A DNA stretch of 11,771 nt. It comes from Nostoc sp. CHAB 5715 (GTDB taxonomy: Bacteria > Cyanobacteriota > Cyanobacteriia > Cyanobacteriales > Nostocaceae). The position numbers and the translations under genes were made by a program. The notes beneath the pieces were generated by a model. The model searched no databases and was not told where the DNA came from. It was given only the letters and a program-made list of their open reading frames with translations. Positions 5,601 to 11,771 of the stretch are shown here, piece by piece (position 1 is the first letter of the stretch; each line of letters begins with the position of its first letter). The stretch spans positions 1 to 11,771 of the forward strand of contig NZ_JAIVFR010000092.1 in assembly GCF_020829685.1 (NCBI RefSeq), read 5' to 3'.

Positions 5601-5960
5601 ATGGCAAGGGCAAAACGCAATTCACGTACTCTTGGCAAAGCTGAAGTACGTTTAGCAAGCATTAAATCTATTAGTCCAACTCTGGATGTCGGAGAGAAGT
5701 TAACAGTTAAAGATTATACTGAAAAAATCGAAAGCCTCCGAAAATCTCTAGAAGCATACAATACCACCCTCTCTACTATTGATGTCTTACTAACCCAGAT
5801 CGTTGAAAATGAACAAGATTTAGCAGACTATTCTGAGAAAATTTTGCGTGGTATTGCTTATAAATATGGTAATAATAGCCATGAGTATCAGATGGCTGGA
5901 GGTATTCGTAAAAGCGATCGCAAGCGTACTGTGCGTCAAAGCGTGGTTTTGTCGAAGTAA
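5601..5960 (+). CDS. Conserved cyanobacterial hypothetical protein, helical/coiled-coil
   Basis: A 119-residue basic protein of unknown function. Residues 1-12 are basic (MARAKRNSRTLG). Residues 30-95 form long amphipathic helices with heptad character (LTVKDYTEKIESLRKSLEAY ... IVENEQDLADYSEKIL). The C-terminal motif (GIAYKYGNNSHEYQMAGGIR, then KSDRKR) resembles the ending of a widespread cyanobacterial family with a Y-K-(Y/F)-G-x-x-S-x-E-Y-x-M-A-G-G-(I/V)-R-K-S signature, recalled from general knowledge. There is no signal peptide, membrane span or catalytic motif. The gene stands alone between repeat blocks with no clear Shine-Dalgarno. A HIP1 octamer falls at 5914-5921 inside the conserved C-terminus. 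Confidence 0.72.
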   Translation: MARAKRNSRTLGKAEVRLASIKSISPTLDVGEKLTVKDYTEKIESLRKSLEAYNTTLSTIDVLLTQIVENEQDLADYSEKILRGIAYKYGNNSHEYQMAGGIRKSDRKRTVRQSVVLSK

Positions 5961-5974
5961 GTAGGCGAATTACT

Positions 5975-6004
5975 GCGATGCCTACGGCGGGCTGCGCCTA
6001 CGCA
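5975..6004 (+). repeat. GC-rich dispersed repeat (GCGATGCC...CTACGCA), copy 2
   Basis: This matches 2195-2224 with one substitution (CCTACGG for CCTGCGG). It lies directly after the stop of the hypothetical gene at 5601-5960. Confidence 0.75.
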
Positions 6005-6079
6005 TCCCAAATGCAAAGCTGAATCAACAGCTTGAGGATGCGATCGCCATTGAATCTTATAGCAAATAGTTCCAAATCC

Positions 6080-6206
6080 TATAGGAATCCTAAATGATAT
6101 GTGAAAAATTTTAAGTAATGTAGGGTGGGCTTTGCCCACCATATCCGGGTTTTGGTGGGCAAAGCCCACCCTACGTGTATTTCAAAAATCAAATAGGAGT
6201 CCTATA
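6080..6206. mobile_element. Small non-coding inverted-repeat element around a perfect 21-bp palindrome pair
   Basis: The tips at 6080-6092 (TATAGGAATCCTA) and 6194-6206 (reverse complement TATAGGACTCCTA) match in 12 of 13 bases, with weaker similarity further in. The core is a perfect 21-base inverted repeat, GTAGGGTGGGCTTTGCCCACC at 6120-6140 and its complement at 6154-6174. Each arm can itself fold (GGTGGGCAAAGCCCACC). The element has no open frame. Its target duplication cannot be defined because the tips are themselves palindromic. It may be a MITE relic or a composite of two dispersed repeats. Confidence 0.6.
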
Positions 6207-6244
6207 CAACTTTTTTATACTTCTACACTTTGCTTCGTTGCTAT

Positions 6245-6365
6245 CCCGCCTCGGAATAAATTCCAAGGCTAATAGCTAAAGTCCTCTAAAGCGGACTGAG
6301 CAGATGATTTTAGTCCACGCTTAGTGGACTTCGGCTATCAGCCTTGCACTTCAGTGCAGGGCGGG
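6245..6365. repeat. Cloverleaf palindromic repeat, copy 2 (stand-alone)
   Basis: The plan is the same as at 4707-4832. The outer stem is CCCGCC 6245-6250 with GGCGGG 6360-6365. Hairpin 1 is GGAAT/ATTCC at 6253-6264. The inner stem is GGCTAATAGC 6267-6276 with GCTATCAGCC 6334-6343. Hairpin 2 is AGTCC/GGACT at 6280-6296, hairpin 3 is AGTCCAC/GTGGACT at 6312-6330, and hairpin 4 is TGCACT/AGTGCA at 6345-6358. The hairpin arms differ from copy 1 by compensating changes. The long inverted repeats that flank copy 1 are absent. It lies in the gap between the gene ending at 5960 and prmA. The remainder of that gap (6376-6470) shows nothing recognisable. Confidence 0.82.
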
Positions 6366-6470
6366 ATGTCGGTTAGCACGATACTTTGACTATTACAAAA
6401 ATGTGGGTAATAACAAAAAACTACACCACACTACACTACCACCTACTAGAGATATGAGTGAAAAATAAAT

Positions 6471-6499
6471 GTAGAGACGTAGCACTGCTACGTCTCTAC
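6471..6499 (-). terminator. Probable intrinsic terminator after prmA
   Basis: A perfect 14-bp stem (GTAGAGACGTAGCA / TGCTACGTCTCTAC) around one base. On the minus strand it is followed by ATTTATTTTTC. It lies 48 bases past the prmA stop. The hairpin is also of a type dispersed widely in Nostocales, so it may be a repeat that happens to terminate transcription. Confidence 0.5.
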
Positions 6500-6547
6500 A
6501 AGGGTTCTGGGTAACGCATATTTAATTTCTACCAGATGTCTACTGAG

Positions 6548-7468
6548 TTAAGAACGCCGTACATTCAAGCAACACCATTCTTTTCGTTTCCACAGGGTAG
6601 CAACCACCCAACCACTTTGTTCTAAGGCATCAGCAACAGCTTTAGATTGTTCTAGTAAAATACCACTGAAGATCGCCCAAGTTTCAGGTTTAGCGATCGC
6701 ACTCATTTCTGGAACCAATTCAATAATTACATGAGCCAAAATATTGCAAACGATACCATCTACTGGTTTCTCAACTAGTTTTGTCAAAACGTCTACACTT
6801 CCCAGTGCAGGTAGTAAACGTTCTGGATTAATATCGTTTAATGCACCATTACTGATAGTTGATTGCACTGCTAAAGGGTCAGTATCTACTGCATAAACTT
6901 TCTCCGCTCCCAGTAGCAGCGCCCCAATAGAAAGGATACCAGAACCACAGCCAATATCCGCAATTACCAGATGTTCATGTTTGCCACTATTACCCACAAA
7001 CGACTGAGGAACTCCACTTAGACGCATTTCCAGCGATTCCAAACATAGCTGAGTTGTGGCATGGTTGCCCGTACCAAATGCTACACCCGGGTCAAGACGA
7101 ATCACTAACCGTTCCGTTGTTTCCGGTAATGGTAGCCAAGCGGGGTTAATTAGGAAGCGATCGCCTATTTCTTGCGGATGCCAATATTGTTTCCAGCTAG
7201 TCGCCCAATCTTCCTCATCAATTAATTGCCATTGCAGTGTAGGAGATGAAACACCTACACAAAGAGCATCTTGACGCAGCCACAGCGATAGCGCTGCTAA
7301 ATCTAGCAGCTGCGTTTGAATTGTCGATAAATAAGCCCTGACTAAAGATGAATTTCCTTTATTTTCACTAGCTGTTCCCCGACAGCCAAAATCTTCTAGT
7401 CGCCAAAAGATCGAATCTTCTAGGTCAGACTCACATAAAATCTGTAGTTCCCACCAAGTGTTTGCCAT
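6548..7468 (-). CDS. prmA: Ribosomal protein L11 methyltransferase
   Basis: A 306-residue protein, normal for PrmA. It methylates lysines and the N-terminus of ribosomal protein L11 using S-adenosylmethionine, in the cytoplasm. The N-terminal part (1-100, starting [20 protein letters not shown]) is the substrate-binding region. The catalytic domain follows with [15 protein letters not shown] (126-140), the SAM-binding loop [10 protein letters not shown] (171-180), the acidic strand end VDTDP (194-198) and the CNILA motif (241-245). Cys-Arg-rich residues end the chain ([14 protein letters not shown]). It lies downstream of serA on the same strand with a 78-base gap of heptamer repeats, so co-transcription is possible but not shown. 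No strong ribosome site precedes ATG 7468. Confidence 0.95.
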   Translation of the reverse strand: MANTWWELQILCESDLEDSIFWRLEDFGCRGTASENKGNSSLVRAYLSTIQTQLLDLAALSLWLRQDALCVGVSSPTLQWQLIDEEDWATSWKQYWHPQEIGDRFLINPAWLPLPETTERLVIRLDPGVAFGTGNHATTQLCLESLEMRLSGVPQSFVGNSGKHEHLVIADIGCGSGILSIGALLLGAEKVYAVDTDPLAVQSTISNGALNDINPERLLPALGSVDVLTKLVEKPVDGIVCNILAHVIIELVPEMSAIAKPETWAIFSGILLEQSKAVADALEQSGWVVATLWKRKEWCCLNVRRS

Positions 7469-7475
7469 AATTGAG

Positions 7476-7549
7476 AATTCAGGAGTCAGAATTCAGGAGT
7501 CAGGAGGAATTATTTCTTCTGACTCCTGGCTCCTGACTCCTGACTCCTA
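7476..7549. repeat. GACTCCT heptamer repeats with inverted arms between serA and prmA
   Basis: The left arm (7481-7507) carries AGGAGTC units and the right arm (7519-7548) carries GACTCCT units, so the two can pair as a long stem around AATTATTT. The serA stop codon (complement of 7547-7549) is at the edge of the right arm. Short tandem heptamers of this type are a known class in heterocystous cyanobacteria. The structure could attenuate or terminate transcription from serA into prmA, which is inference. Confidence 0.7.
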
Positions 7550-9127
7550 AAGTGTTACTGTATACGCGTCCCGAATACCAGGGACTTTTATAATCTCATT
7601 CAAAATGCCCTCAGGTAAAGGGTCATCTATACTCAGAGCCATTACGGCATCACCACGGACGATTTTACGACCTACCTGCATACTGGCAATATTCACATTA
7701 AAACTGCCGAGTAGGGAACCGAGTTTGCCGATAATCCCTGGCATATCGCGGTGCAGGGTAAACAACATATATTTGCTCGGTGGGACGTTAATCGGGAAAC
7801 CGTCAACATCAGTTAGGTGGATTTCTCGTTCACCCAACAAAGCGCCGGTGACAGAATGAGTACCTAAAGTACCCGTGGCTTCTAGATGAAGCGTTCCGGC
7901 ATAGTCACGAATCGAAGCATCGCGGGTTTCAATTACCCGAATTCCGCGCTCTTTGGCTTCTATGCTGGCATTTACGTAATTTACCCGTTCCCGCAAAGCT
8001 TGGTAAAGTAAACCTTTTAGGGCAGCTACTACCAAAGGTTGACTTTTGTTGGTAGCGAGTTCGCCTTGTAGTCGAATATTGAGTACTTCCACCCGTCCGC
8101 CAGCTAGCTGTCCTACCAGATTACCTAGAGTTTCTGCTAGTTGCATGTAGGGTTTGAGTTCTTCCAACACATCGGGGCCGAGTCCGGGAATGTTGACGGC
8201 TGAACGGGCTGGTAGTCCTAAAAGTACATCCCGAATTTGTTCGGCAACATCAATGGCTACATTCACTTGAGCTTCTGCGGTAGAGGCTCCCAAGTGGGGA
8301 GTGAGGATGATTTCTTTACCTAGCGATCGCAATTCCGATTCACCCAGTGGTTCAGACTCGAACACATCCAAGGCTGCACCCCCGATTTTACCCGCTTTCA
8401 GAGCTGCTGCTAAAGCTACTTCATCAATGATCCCACCACGAGCGCAGTTGATAATCCGGGTTGTGGGTTTCATCTTTGCCAGAGTTGTGGCATTGATTAA
8501 GTGGGTGGTTTCTGGGGTTTTGGGGATGTGTAGGGTGATATAATCTGCTTGTTGGAAGAGTAAATCTAGCTCAACTAACTGACAGCCAAGTTGTTCGGCT
8601 CGGTCTGTAGAAATAAAAGGGTCATAAGCTAGGAGTTTCATTCCCATTGTCTTAGCTACAGTGGCAACGTGGGAGCCAATTTTACCCAAACCGACAACGC
8701 CGAGAGTTTTTTTGTAGACTTCCGCGCCGACAAAGCTATTGCGATCCCACGCACCGCGTTTTACCGAAGCGTTAGCATCGGGGATGTGGCGAGACAAAGC
8801 TAAAATCATCGCTAACGCGTGTTCAGCGGCGGCAATGGTATTTCCCTCTGGAGAATTGACTACTACAATTCCCCGGCGGGTGGCAGCCGGAACATCCACA
8901 TTATCCACACCCACACCAGCACGACCAATGATTTTTAGCTGAGTGCCAGCTTCAATGATTTCTTGGGTGACGCGTGTACTAGAGCGAATCATCAGCGCGT
9001 CATACTCACCAATAATTTCGATCAGTTCTGCTGGTTTTAGACCTATTTTGACATCAACGGTAGCAACTTGCGAAAGAATGTCAATTCCAGCTTGGTCAAT
9101 AGAATCTGAGACAAGAACCTTAGACAT
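7547..9127 (-). CDS. serA: D-3-phosphoglycerate dehydrogenase
   Basis: A 526-residue protein, the length of the long (type I) PGDH with an intervening domain and a C-terminal ACT domain. It oxidises 3-phosphoglycerate with NAD to 3-phosphohydroxypyruvate, the first step of the phosphorylated serine pathway. Visible motifs include GRAGVGVDNVDVPAATRRG (68-86), the Rossmann loop GLGKIG (146-151) ending in Asp-169 (AYDP), and INCARGGIIDE with catalytic Arg-230. Also visible are DVFESEP with Glu-259, and TPHLGAS with His-278. The allosteric substrate-binding/intervening domain spans about 320-450. The ACT domain (about 453-526, MLFTLHRDMPGIIGKLGSLL) is where serine feedback would act. The start MSKVLVSDSID fits the family. 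All key residues are present. Confidence 0.97.
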   Translation of the reverse strand: MSKVLVSDSIDQAGIDILSQVATVDVKIGLKPAELIEIIGEYDALMIRSSTRVTQEIIEAGTQLKIIGRAGVGVDNVDVPAATRRGIVVVNSPEGNTIAAAEHALAMILALSRHIPDANASVKRGAWDRNSFVGAEVYKKTLGVVGLGKIGSHVATVAKTMGMKLLAYDPFISTDRAEQLGCQLVELDLLFQQADYITLHIPKTPETTHLINATTLAKMKPTTRIINCARGGIIDEVALAAALKAGKIGGAALDVFESEPLGESELRSLGKEIILTPHLGASTAEAQVNVAIDVAEQIRDVLLGLPARSAVNIPGLGPDVLEELKPYMQLAETLGNLVGQLAGGRVEVLNIRLQGELATNKSQPLVVAALKGLLYQALRERVNYVNASIEAKERGIRVIETRDASIRDYAGTLHLEATGTLGTHSVTGALLGEREIHLTDVDGFPINVPPSKYMLFTLHRDMPGIIGKLGSLLGSFNVNIASMQVGRKIVRGDAVMALSIDDPLPEGILNEIIKVPGIRDAYTVTL

Positions 9128-9902
9128 GATTACTTCATTTAAAGCTACAGGTTTTGCTGCACAAGACTTTTTAGTTTAGTCTTTATCTGTCGCAATTGAG
9201 TAAAAATTATGAGTTTTAATATCAACTTAACCTTGACTTACGCTGGGTGGCGATGAGATCAGAGCGTCAGTTGCAGGGGTAGTATGGTTTGCCTCCTAGT
9301 ATCTAAAGATGAGTGGCTGTTGCGCCACCCTGTCGCTAAATATAGAGCATGAATTGCACCAAATACTTATATATTTATTAATAGTTAAGAGTTATACCGT
9401 TTCTTTGTGAAGCTGCATATATTTACCCCCGGCTACGCCGTCCCCCCGATGCCTTGGGGGGACTACAGGGGGGTCTTTTTATGAAAAAAAGTTAGGTTGA
9501 AAACCGGACTTCGTCCCGCTACGCTAACGCCCGCAAGTGGCGCGAAAGAATCATTGTTTCCCAAGGTAGGTAGAAACCCCTCCCGCAAGTGGCGTGGCTG
9601 TCTAAAATGTTTGAATACAACGACTTGCTCAGTACAAGTTTTGAATACTTCGGCTACGCCCTTCTCTACGAGAGGCTGCGCCAACGGCTACGCTCAGGAC
9701 AAGCTCAGGACAAGCTCAGTACAAGTTTTGAATTTTGAATTTATGTTTCTTGGGTGCAGATTACTATGCCTTTGTGCATCGAACTTTTTTGGAATATTTC
9801 TGTGCTTGGGAGTTTGTCTAGCAGTTAGTTTAGGAAGTTCGCACTCAAGCAGTTGCAACAATCGCCGCAATTTGGAAAGATATATGAATTATTACAGAAC
9901 AA
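9128..9902. other. 775-base region without a convincing gene; decayed repeats
   Basis: No frame here shows a recognisable domain. The 139-codon frame at 9497-9916 is made mostly of repeats. These include CCCGCAAGTGGCG at 9531-9543 and 9582-9594, a 19-base CTCAGTACAAGTTTTGAAT at 9628-9646 and 9715-9733, two GCTCAGGACAA units near 9691-9713, and Nostocales-type GGCTACGCCCTTCTCTACGA pieces. The proximal part (9128-9240) would hold the serA promoter, but no clear -35/-10 pair is identified. An 8-base inverted repeat (GGGTGGCG 9245-9252 with CGCCACCC 9323-9330) frames about 70 bases that might form a structured RNA; this is weak. Confidence 0.6.
9425..9480 (+). terminator. Strong nested C/G hairpin followed by TTTTT
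   Basis: The inner stem GTCCCCCC (9440-9447) pairs with GGGGGGAC (9456-9463) around GATGCCTT. An outer ACCCCC (9425-9430) can pair with GGGGGT (9469-9474). CTTTTT follows directly on the plus strand, giving terminator form. No plus-strand gene ends upstream within the region, so it would terminate either an unknown short RNA or antisense transcription. The sequence also looks like a dispersed repeat. Confidence 0.4.
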
Positions 9903-10799
9903 CTATTGCTTTTTAGGAATAACGTTCCTGATTCCACTTTTACTAGAAACAGTATCACCTTTGTAGCGAGGGATGATATGAATACTGGAGTGCATAATAT
10001 TTTGACCGGCGGCTCGGTTGATATTCATTCCTATATTAAAACCATCAGGCTCAAATTCTTTTTTGATAATTTCTTGTACTTTATTCACCATAAGCCAGCA
10101 AGCAGATTGCTCTTTAAATGGTAATTCAAAATAACTGCTAATATGACGCTTGGGGATAACTAAAACATGTCCTTTACTTATAGGATAGCCATCAAAAATA
10201 GCGTAAGCAGTTGCTGATTCAGTTAATAGTTTTAGACTTTTATGAGGATTACAGAATATACAATAATTAGATGAATTTCGCTGATGATTATAGTGGACAT
10301 ACTCATATAATTCCCGATGTTCATCTAAACAAACTGAAGGAAAGGGAAGTTTGACAAGACACTGATAAGTAGGTTTTTTATGGACATAATGTTCTCGAAA
10401 ACCTTCTTTTTTGATATCCCTTCTTACAGCATAATAAGCTTTGCCTCCTGGTTTTAATAAGTGTGATATTTCCATAAGAACATTAGTTTGTTCTTCAGCA
10501 AATAAAACATTTAAAACATAAAAGCAAATTATTGTATCAAATTTATTCTCAGGATATTCTGGAAAATAATAAGGGTCATAGCCTGTAATATCACAACCTT
10601 TTTGGCGCAATATTTTAACATCATTACCAAAGCCACAACCAAAGTCTAGTATTTTGCCTTGGAGAAGGTTTTGATTTAATAAAAACTGTGCCGGAAATGA
10701 TAGATAACTTCTTTCGATCGCAGTGAGATGGCTGAATTGATTTTTTTGCTGTTTCATAGAATTTTGGTGCTGATGTCCCAAAATTATTATTCCCAGCAT
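9903..10799 (-). CDS. Methyltransferase-HIT domain fusion protein
   Basis: A 298-residue protein with two domains. Residues about 45-150 are a class I SAM-dependent methyltransferase: motif I ILDFGCGFGND (50-60), the strand-2 acid in ITGYDPYY, FDTIICFYVLNVL (87-99) and LLKPGGKAYYAVRRD (114-128). Residues about 178-285 are a HIT domain: a CxxC start (YCIFC, 179-183), GYPISKGHVLVIPKRHI (204-220), and the motif H270-S-S272-I-H274-IIPRYKGD. The usual H-x-H-x-H triad has Ser in place of the middle, nucleophilic His, so nucleotide-phosphoryl hydrolase activity is doubtful. The start may be M15 (10757, MKQQKNQFSHLTAIE), because the first 14 residues are weakly supported. In that case the gap to the upstream nuclease gene is 50 bases rather than 8. 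The substrate is unknown. Confidence 0.8.
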   Translation of the reverse strand: MLGIIILGHQHQNSMKQQKNQFSHLTAIERSYLSFPAQFLLNQNLLQGKILDFGCGFGNDVKILRQKGCDITGYDPYYFPEYPENKFDTIICFYVLNVLFAEEQTNVLMEISHLLKPGGKAYYAVRRDIKKEGFREHYVHKKPTYQCLVKLPFPSVCLDEHRELYEYVHYNHQRNSSNYCIFCNPHKSLKLLTESATAYAIFDGYPISKGHVLVIPKRHISSYFELPFKEQSACWLMVNKVQEIIKKEFEPDGFNIGMNINRAAGQNIMHSSIHIIPRYKGDTVSSKSGIRNVIPKKQ

Positions 10800-10807
10800 C
10801 CTTGAGG

Positions 10808-11575
10808 TTATGCGATCGCATCAGGGTCAACGTCTAGCTCACGTAACTTAGCTGCTAATATATCAGCACGTTGGCGTTCTTGTTGGGCACGTTGGCGTTC
10901 TTGTTGGGCACGTTGGCGTTCTTGTTGGGCTTGTTCGCTGCTCCACAACAGCAAATTTCCTTCTGTATCCCACCAGCGCAGCCAATTCATGGTTTGACAT
11001 AATCTTTCACCTTGCCAAATTCCGAGAAATAACTCTAACTCAGGAATCCAAAAGCGTCCATTGCTATCTGCTTGCTGCAAGGTATATTGTCCATTTTGCA
11101 AACATCGTAGTTCTAGACTTGGTTCGTAAGGGTCGTAGGTTACGTAGGTTGGAACTTGGAGAATCTTTTCGTAATAATAGAGTTTACCGTAGGGCAAAGT
11201 TGAACGGACTGATAGTTCTCCCCCTTCTGTGTCTGAGAGAAATTCCATCACTACAGCCACAGCAGCACCTTCTAAATTTGGGGTGTAGCTGCGACGAACT
11301 ACATTTGTTCCCACAGACTGCACTTGAGGGACATAAAACCAGTCTGGGGCTTTAACGACAATTTTTTTGTTGACTGTGGCTACAAGTCCAAAATTAGAGC
11401 CAATCAGCATTTGGGGTTGGATGCGTCCTGCGCTTCCCAAAGCATCGGTAAGCGCAGCAGCGATCGCGGGTTGTTGAATATTTTCCACTGGATCGTCAGG
11501 TAAAATGAAGTCGGCTGGAAGTGCTTCCCAACTAACAGTTGGTTCTTTTTGGATGGGGTTAACTTGTAGAACCAT
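10808..11575 (-). CDS. Uma2 (DUF820) family endonuclease-like protein
   Basis: A 255-residue protein of the Uma2/DUF820 family, PD-(D/E)XK-fold nucleases greatly expanded in cyanobacteria and usually of unknown role. The core shows VKAPDWFYVP (Asp-78), VVMEFLSDTEGGE (Glu-111), then KLYYYEKILQVPTYVTYDPY (131-150), where Lys-131 or Lys-137 could complete the site. The C-terminus carries three perfect AQQERQR heptads and a helical tail (LAAKLRELDVDPDAIA), a usual coiled-coil ending in this family. The start at 11575 is preferred over 11623 because AGGAG sits 6 bases upstream of it and MVLQVNP is family-like. It is followed closely by the methyltransferase-HIT gene on the same strand, so the two may share a transcript. 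Confidence 0.85.
   Translation of the reverse strand: MVLQVNPIQKEPTVSWEALPADFILPDDPVENIQQPAIAAALTDALGSAGRIQPQMLIGSNFGLVATVNKKIVVKAPDWFYVPQVQSVGTNVVRRSYTPNLEGAAVAVVMEFLSDTEGGELSVRSTLPYGKLYYYEKILQVPTYVTYDPYEPSLELRCLQNGQYTLQQADSNGRFWIPELELFLGIWQGERLCQTMNWLRWWDTEGNLLLWSSEQAQQERQRAQQERQRAQQERQRADILAAKLRELDVDPDAIA
10868..10930 (-). repeat. Three perfect 21-bp coding repeats (AQQERQR heptads)
   Basis: The units at 10868-10888, 10889-10909 and 10910-10930 are identical (ACGTTGGCGTTCTTGTTGGG plus C on the plus strand). They encode exact seven-residue heptads in the nuclease tail. Perfect DNA identity points to slippage-type length variation of the coiled coil. Confidence 0.9.
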
Positions 11576-11581
11576 AAAACT

Positions 11582-11586
11582 ACTCC
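11582..11586 (-). promoter_or_regulatory. Ribosome binding site deciding the Uma2 gene start
   Basis: On the minus strand AGGAG is followed by a 6-base spacer (TAGTTT, then TATG overlapping the start). It fixes the ATG at 11573-11575 as the start and rejects the upstream ATG at 11621-11623. The remaining bases up to 11771 hold no gene I can identify. Confidence 0.7.
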
Positions 11587-11771
11587 TAATATCAATGCAC
11601 AGTATATAGCAATCCGGAATCATCTGTGAGAAAATACTTAAATTATAATCGTACTTTTAAACACTCATTAACAACTTAATTTTCCGGCTAGAATTATATA
11701 TATTGCATAATCCATAGCTTCAAAGTAAGTTATTTAAAGTACATTAAATATTCCCGTATTTTCTCATGAAT

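Noticed and set aside
9497..9916. A 139-codon plus-strand frame
   Set aside because: It is composed of dispersed-repeat segments and runs into the end of the methyltransferase-HIT gene on the other strand; it shows no domain.
10808..11575. A defence island formed by the Uma2 gene with the toxin-antitoxin cluster and WD40 gene
   Set aside because: Core metabolic genes serA and prmA lie between them, and Uma2 proteins occur throughout cyanobacterial genomes without a shown defence role.

Overview
The window is chromosome-like DNA from a cyanobacterium, most probably a filamentous Nostocales (Nostoc/Anabaena/Calothrix type). Several things point there. About a dozen GCGATCGC (HIP1) octamers are scattered through genes and gaps. 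Dispersed GC-rich repeats and palindromes of the Nostocales type fill the intergenic space. The coding content includes a WD40 signalling protein, a Uma2/DUF820 nuclease and clustered toxin-antitoxin pairs, all common in these genomes. The genus is an inference; no rRNA or tRNA is present.

Layout. (1) Positions 1-2125 hold the 3' part of a large signalling gene of the NTPase/effector-WD40 (STAND-like) kind. An in-frame TAA at 101-103 separates the upstream part from a 13-blade WD40 array whose repeats are nearly identical in DNA. (2) Positions 2126-5077 are a toxin-antitoxin island with three modules in a row: UPF0175 antitoxin + DUF3368 PIN-like toxin, Phd/YefM-like antitoxin + VapC, and a DUF104-like antitoxin + VapC. 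The first module is bracketed by an exact 44-bp direct repeat. The third toxin is broken by a 307-bp non-coding element with long inverted repeats and a TA target duplication; removing the element together with one TA restores a complete 134-residue PIN protein. (3) Positions 5078-6547 are repeat-rich: a 42-bp tandem array, a small conserved cyanobacterial coiled-coil protein, a small inverted-repeat element, and a second copy of the four-hairpin cloverleaf repeat found inside the vapC insertion. (4) Positions 6548-9127 are core metabolism on the minus strand: serA, then prmA, separated by GACTCCT heptamer repeats. (5) Positions 9128-9902 have no convincing gene and contain decayed repeats and a strong hairpin. 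(6) Positions 9903-11575, minus strand, encode a Uma2-type nuclease followed closely by a methyltransferase-HIT fusion whose HIT motif lacks the middle histidine.

Apart from the serA and prmA housekeeping genes, the window looks like accessory DNA shaped by repeat-mediated duplication and small non-autonomous elements. The clearest single story is the inserted element in the third vapC: its ends, target duplication and effect on the gene can all be read from the sequence. A completely new multi-gene system is not evident. The least described items are the cloverleaf repeat, which lies between long inverted repeats in one copy and stands alone in the other, the 21-bp in-frame insertions in the WD40 array, the 42-bp tandem array open on both strands, and the His-to-Ser HIT fusion.
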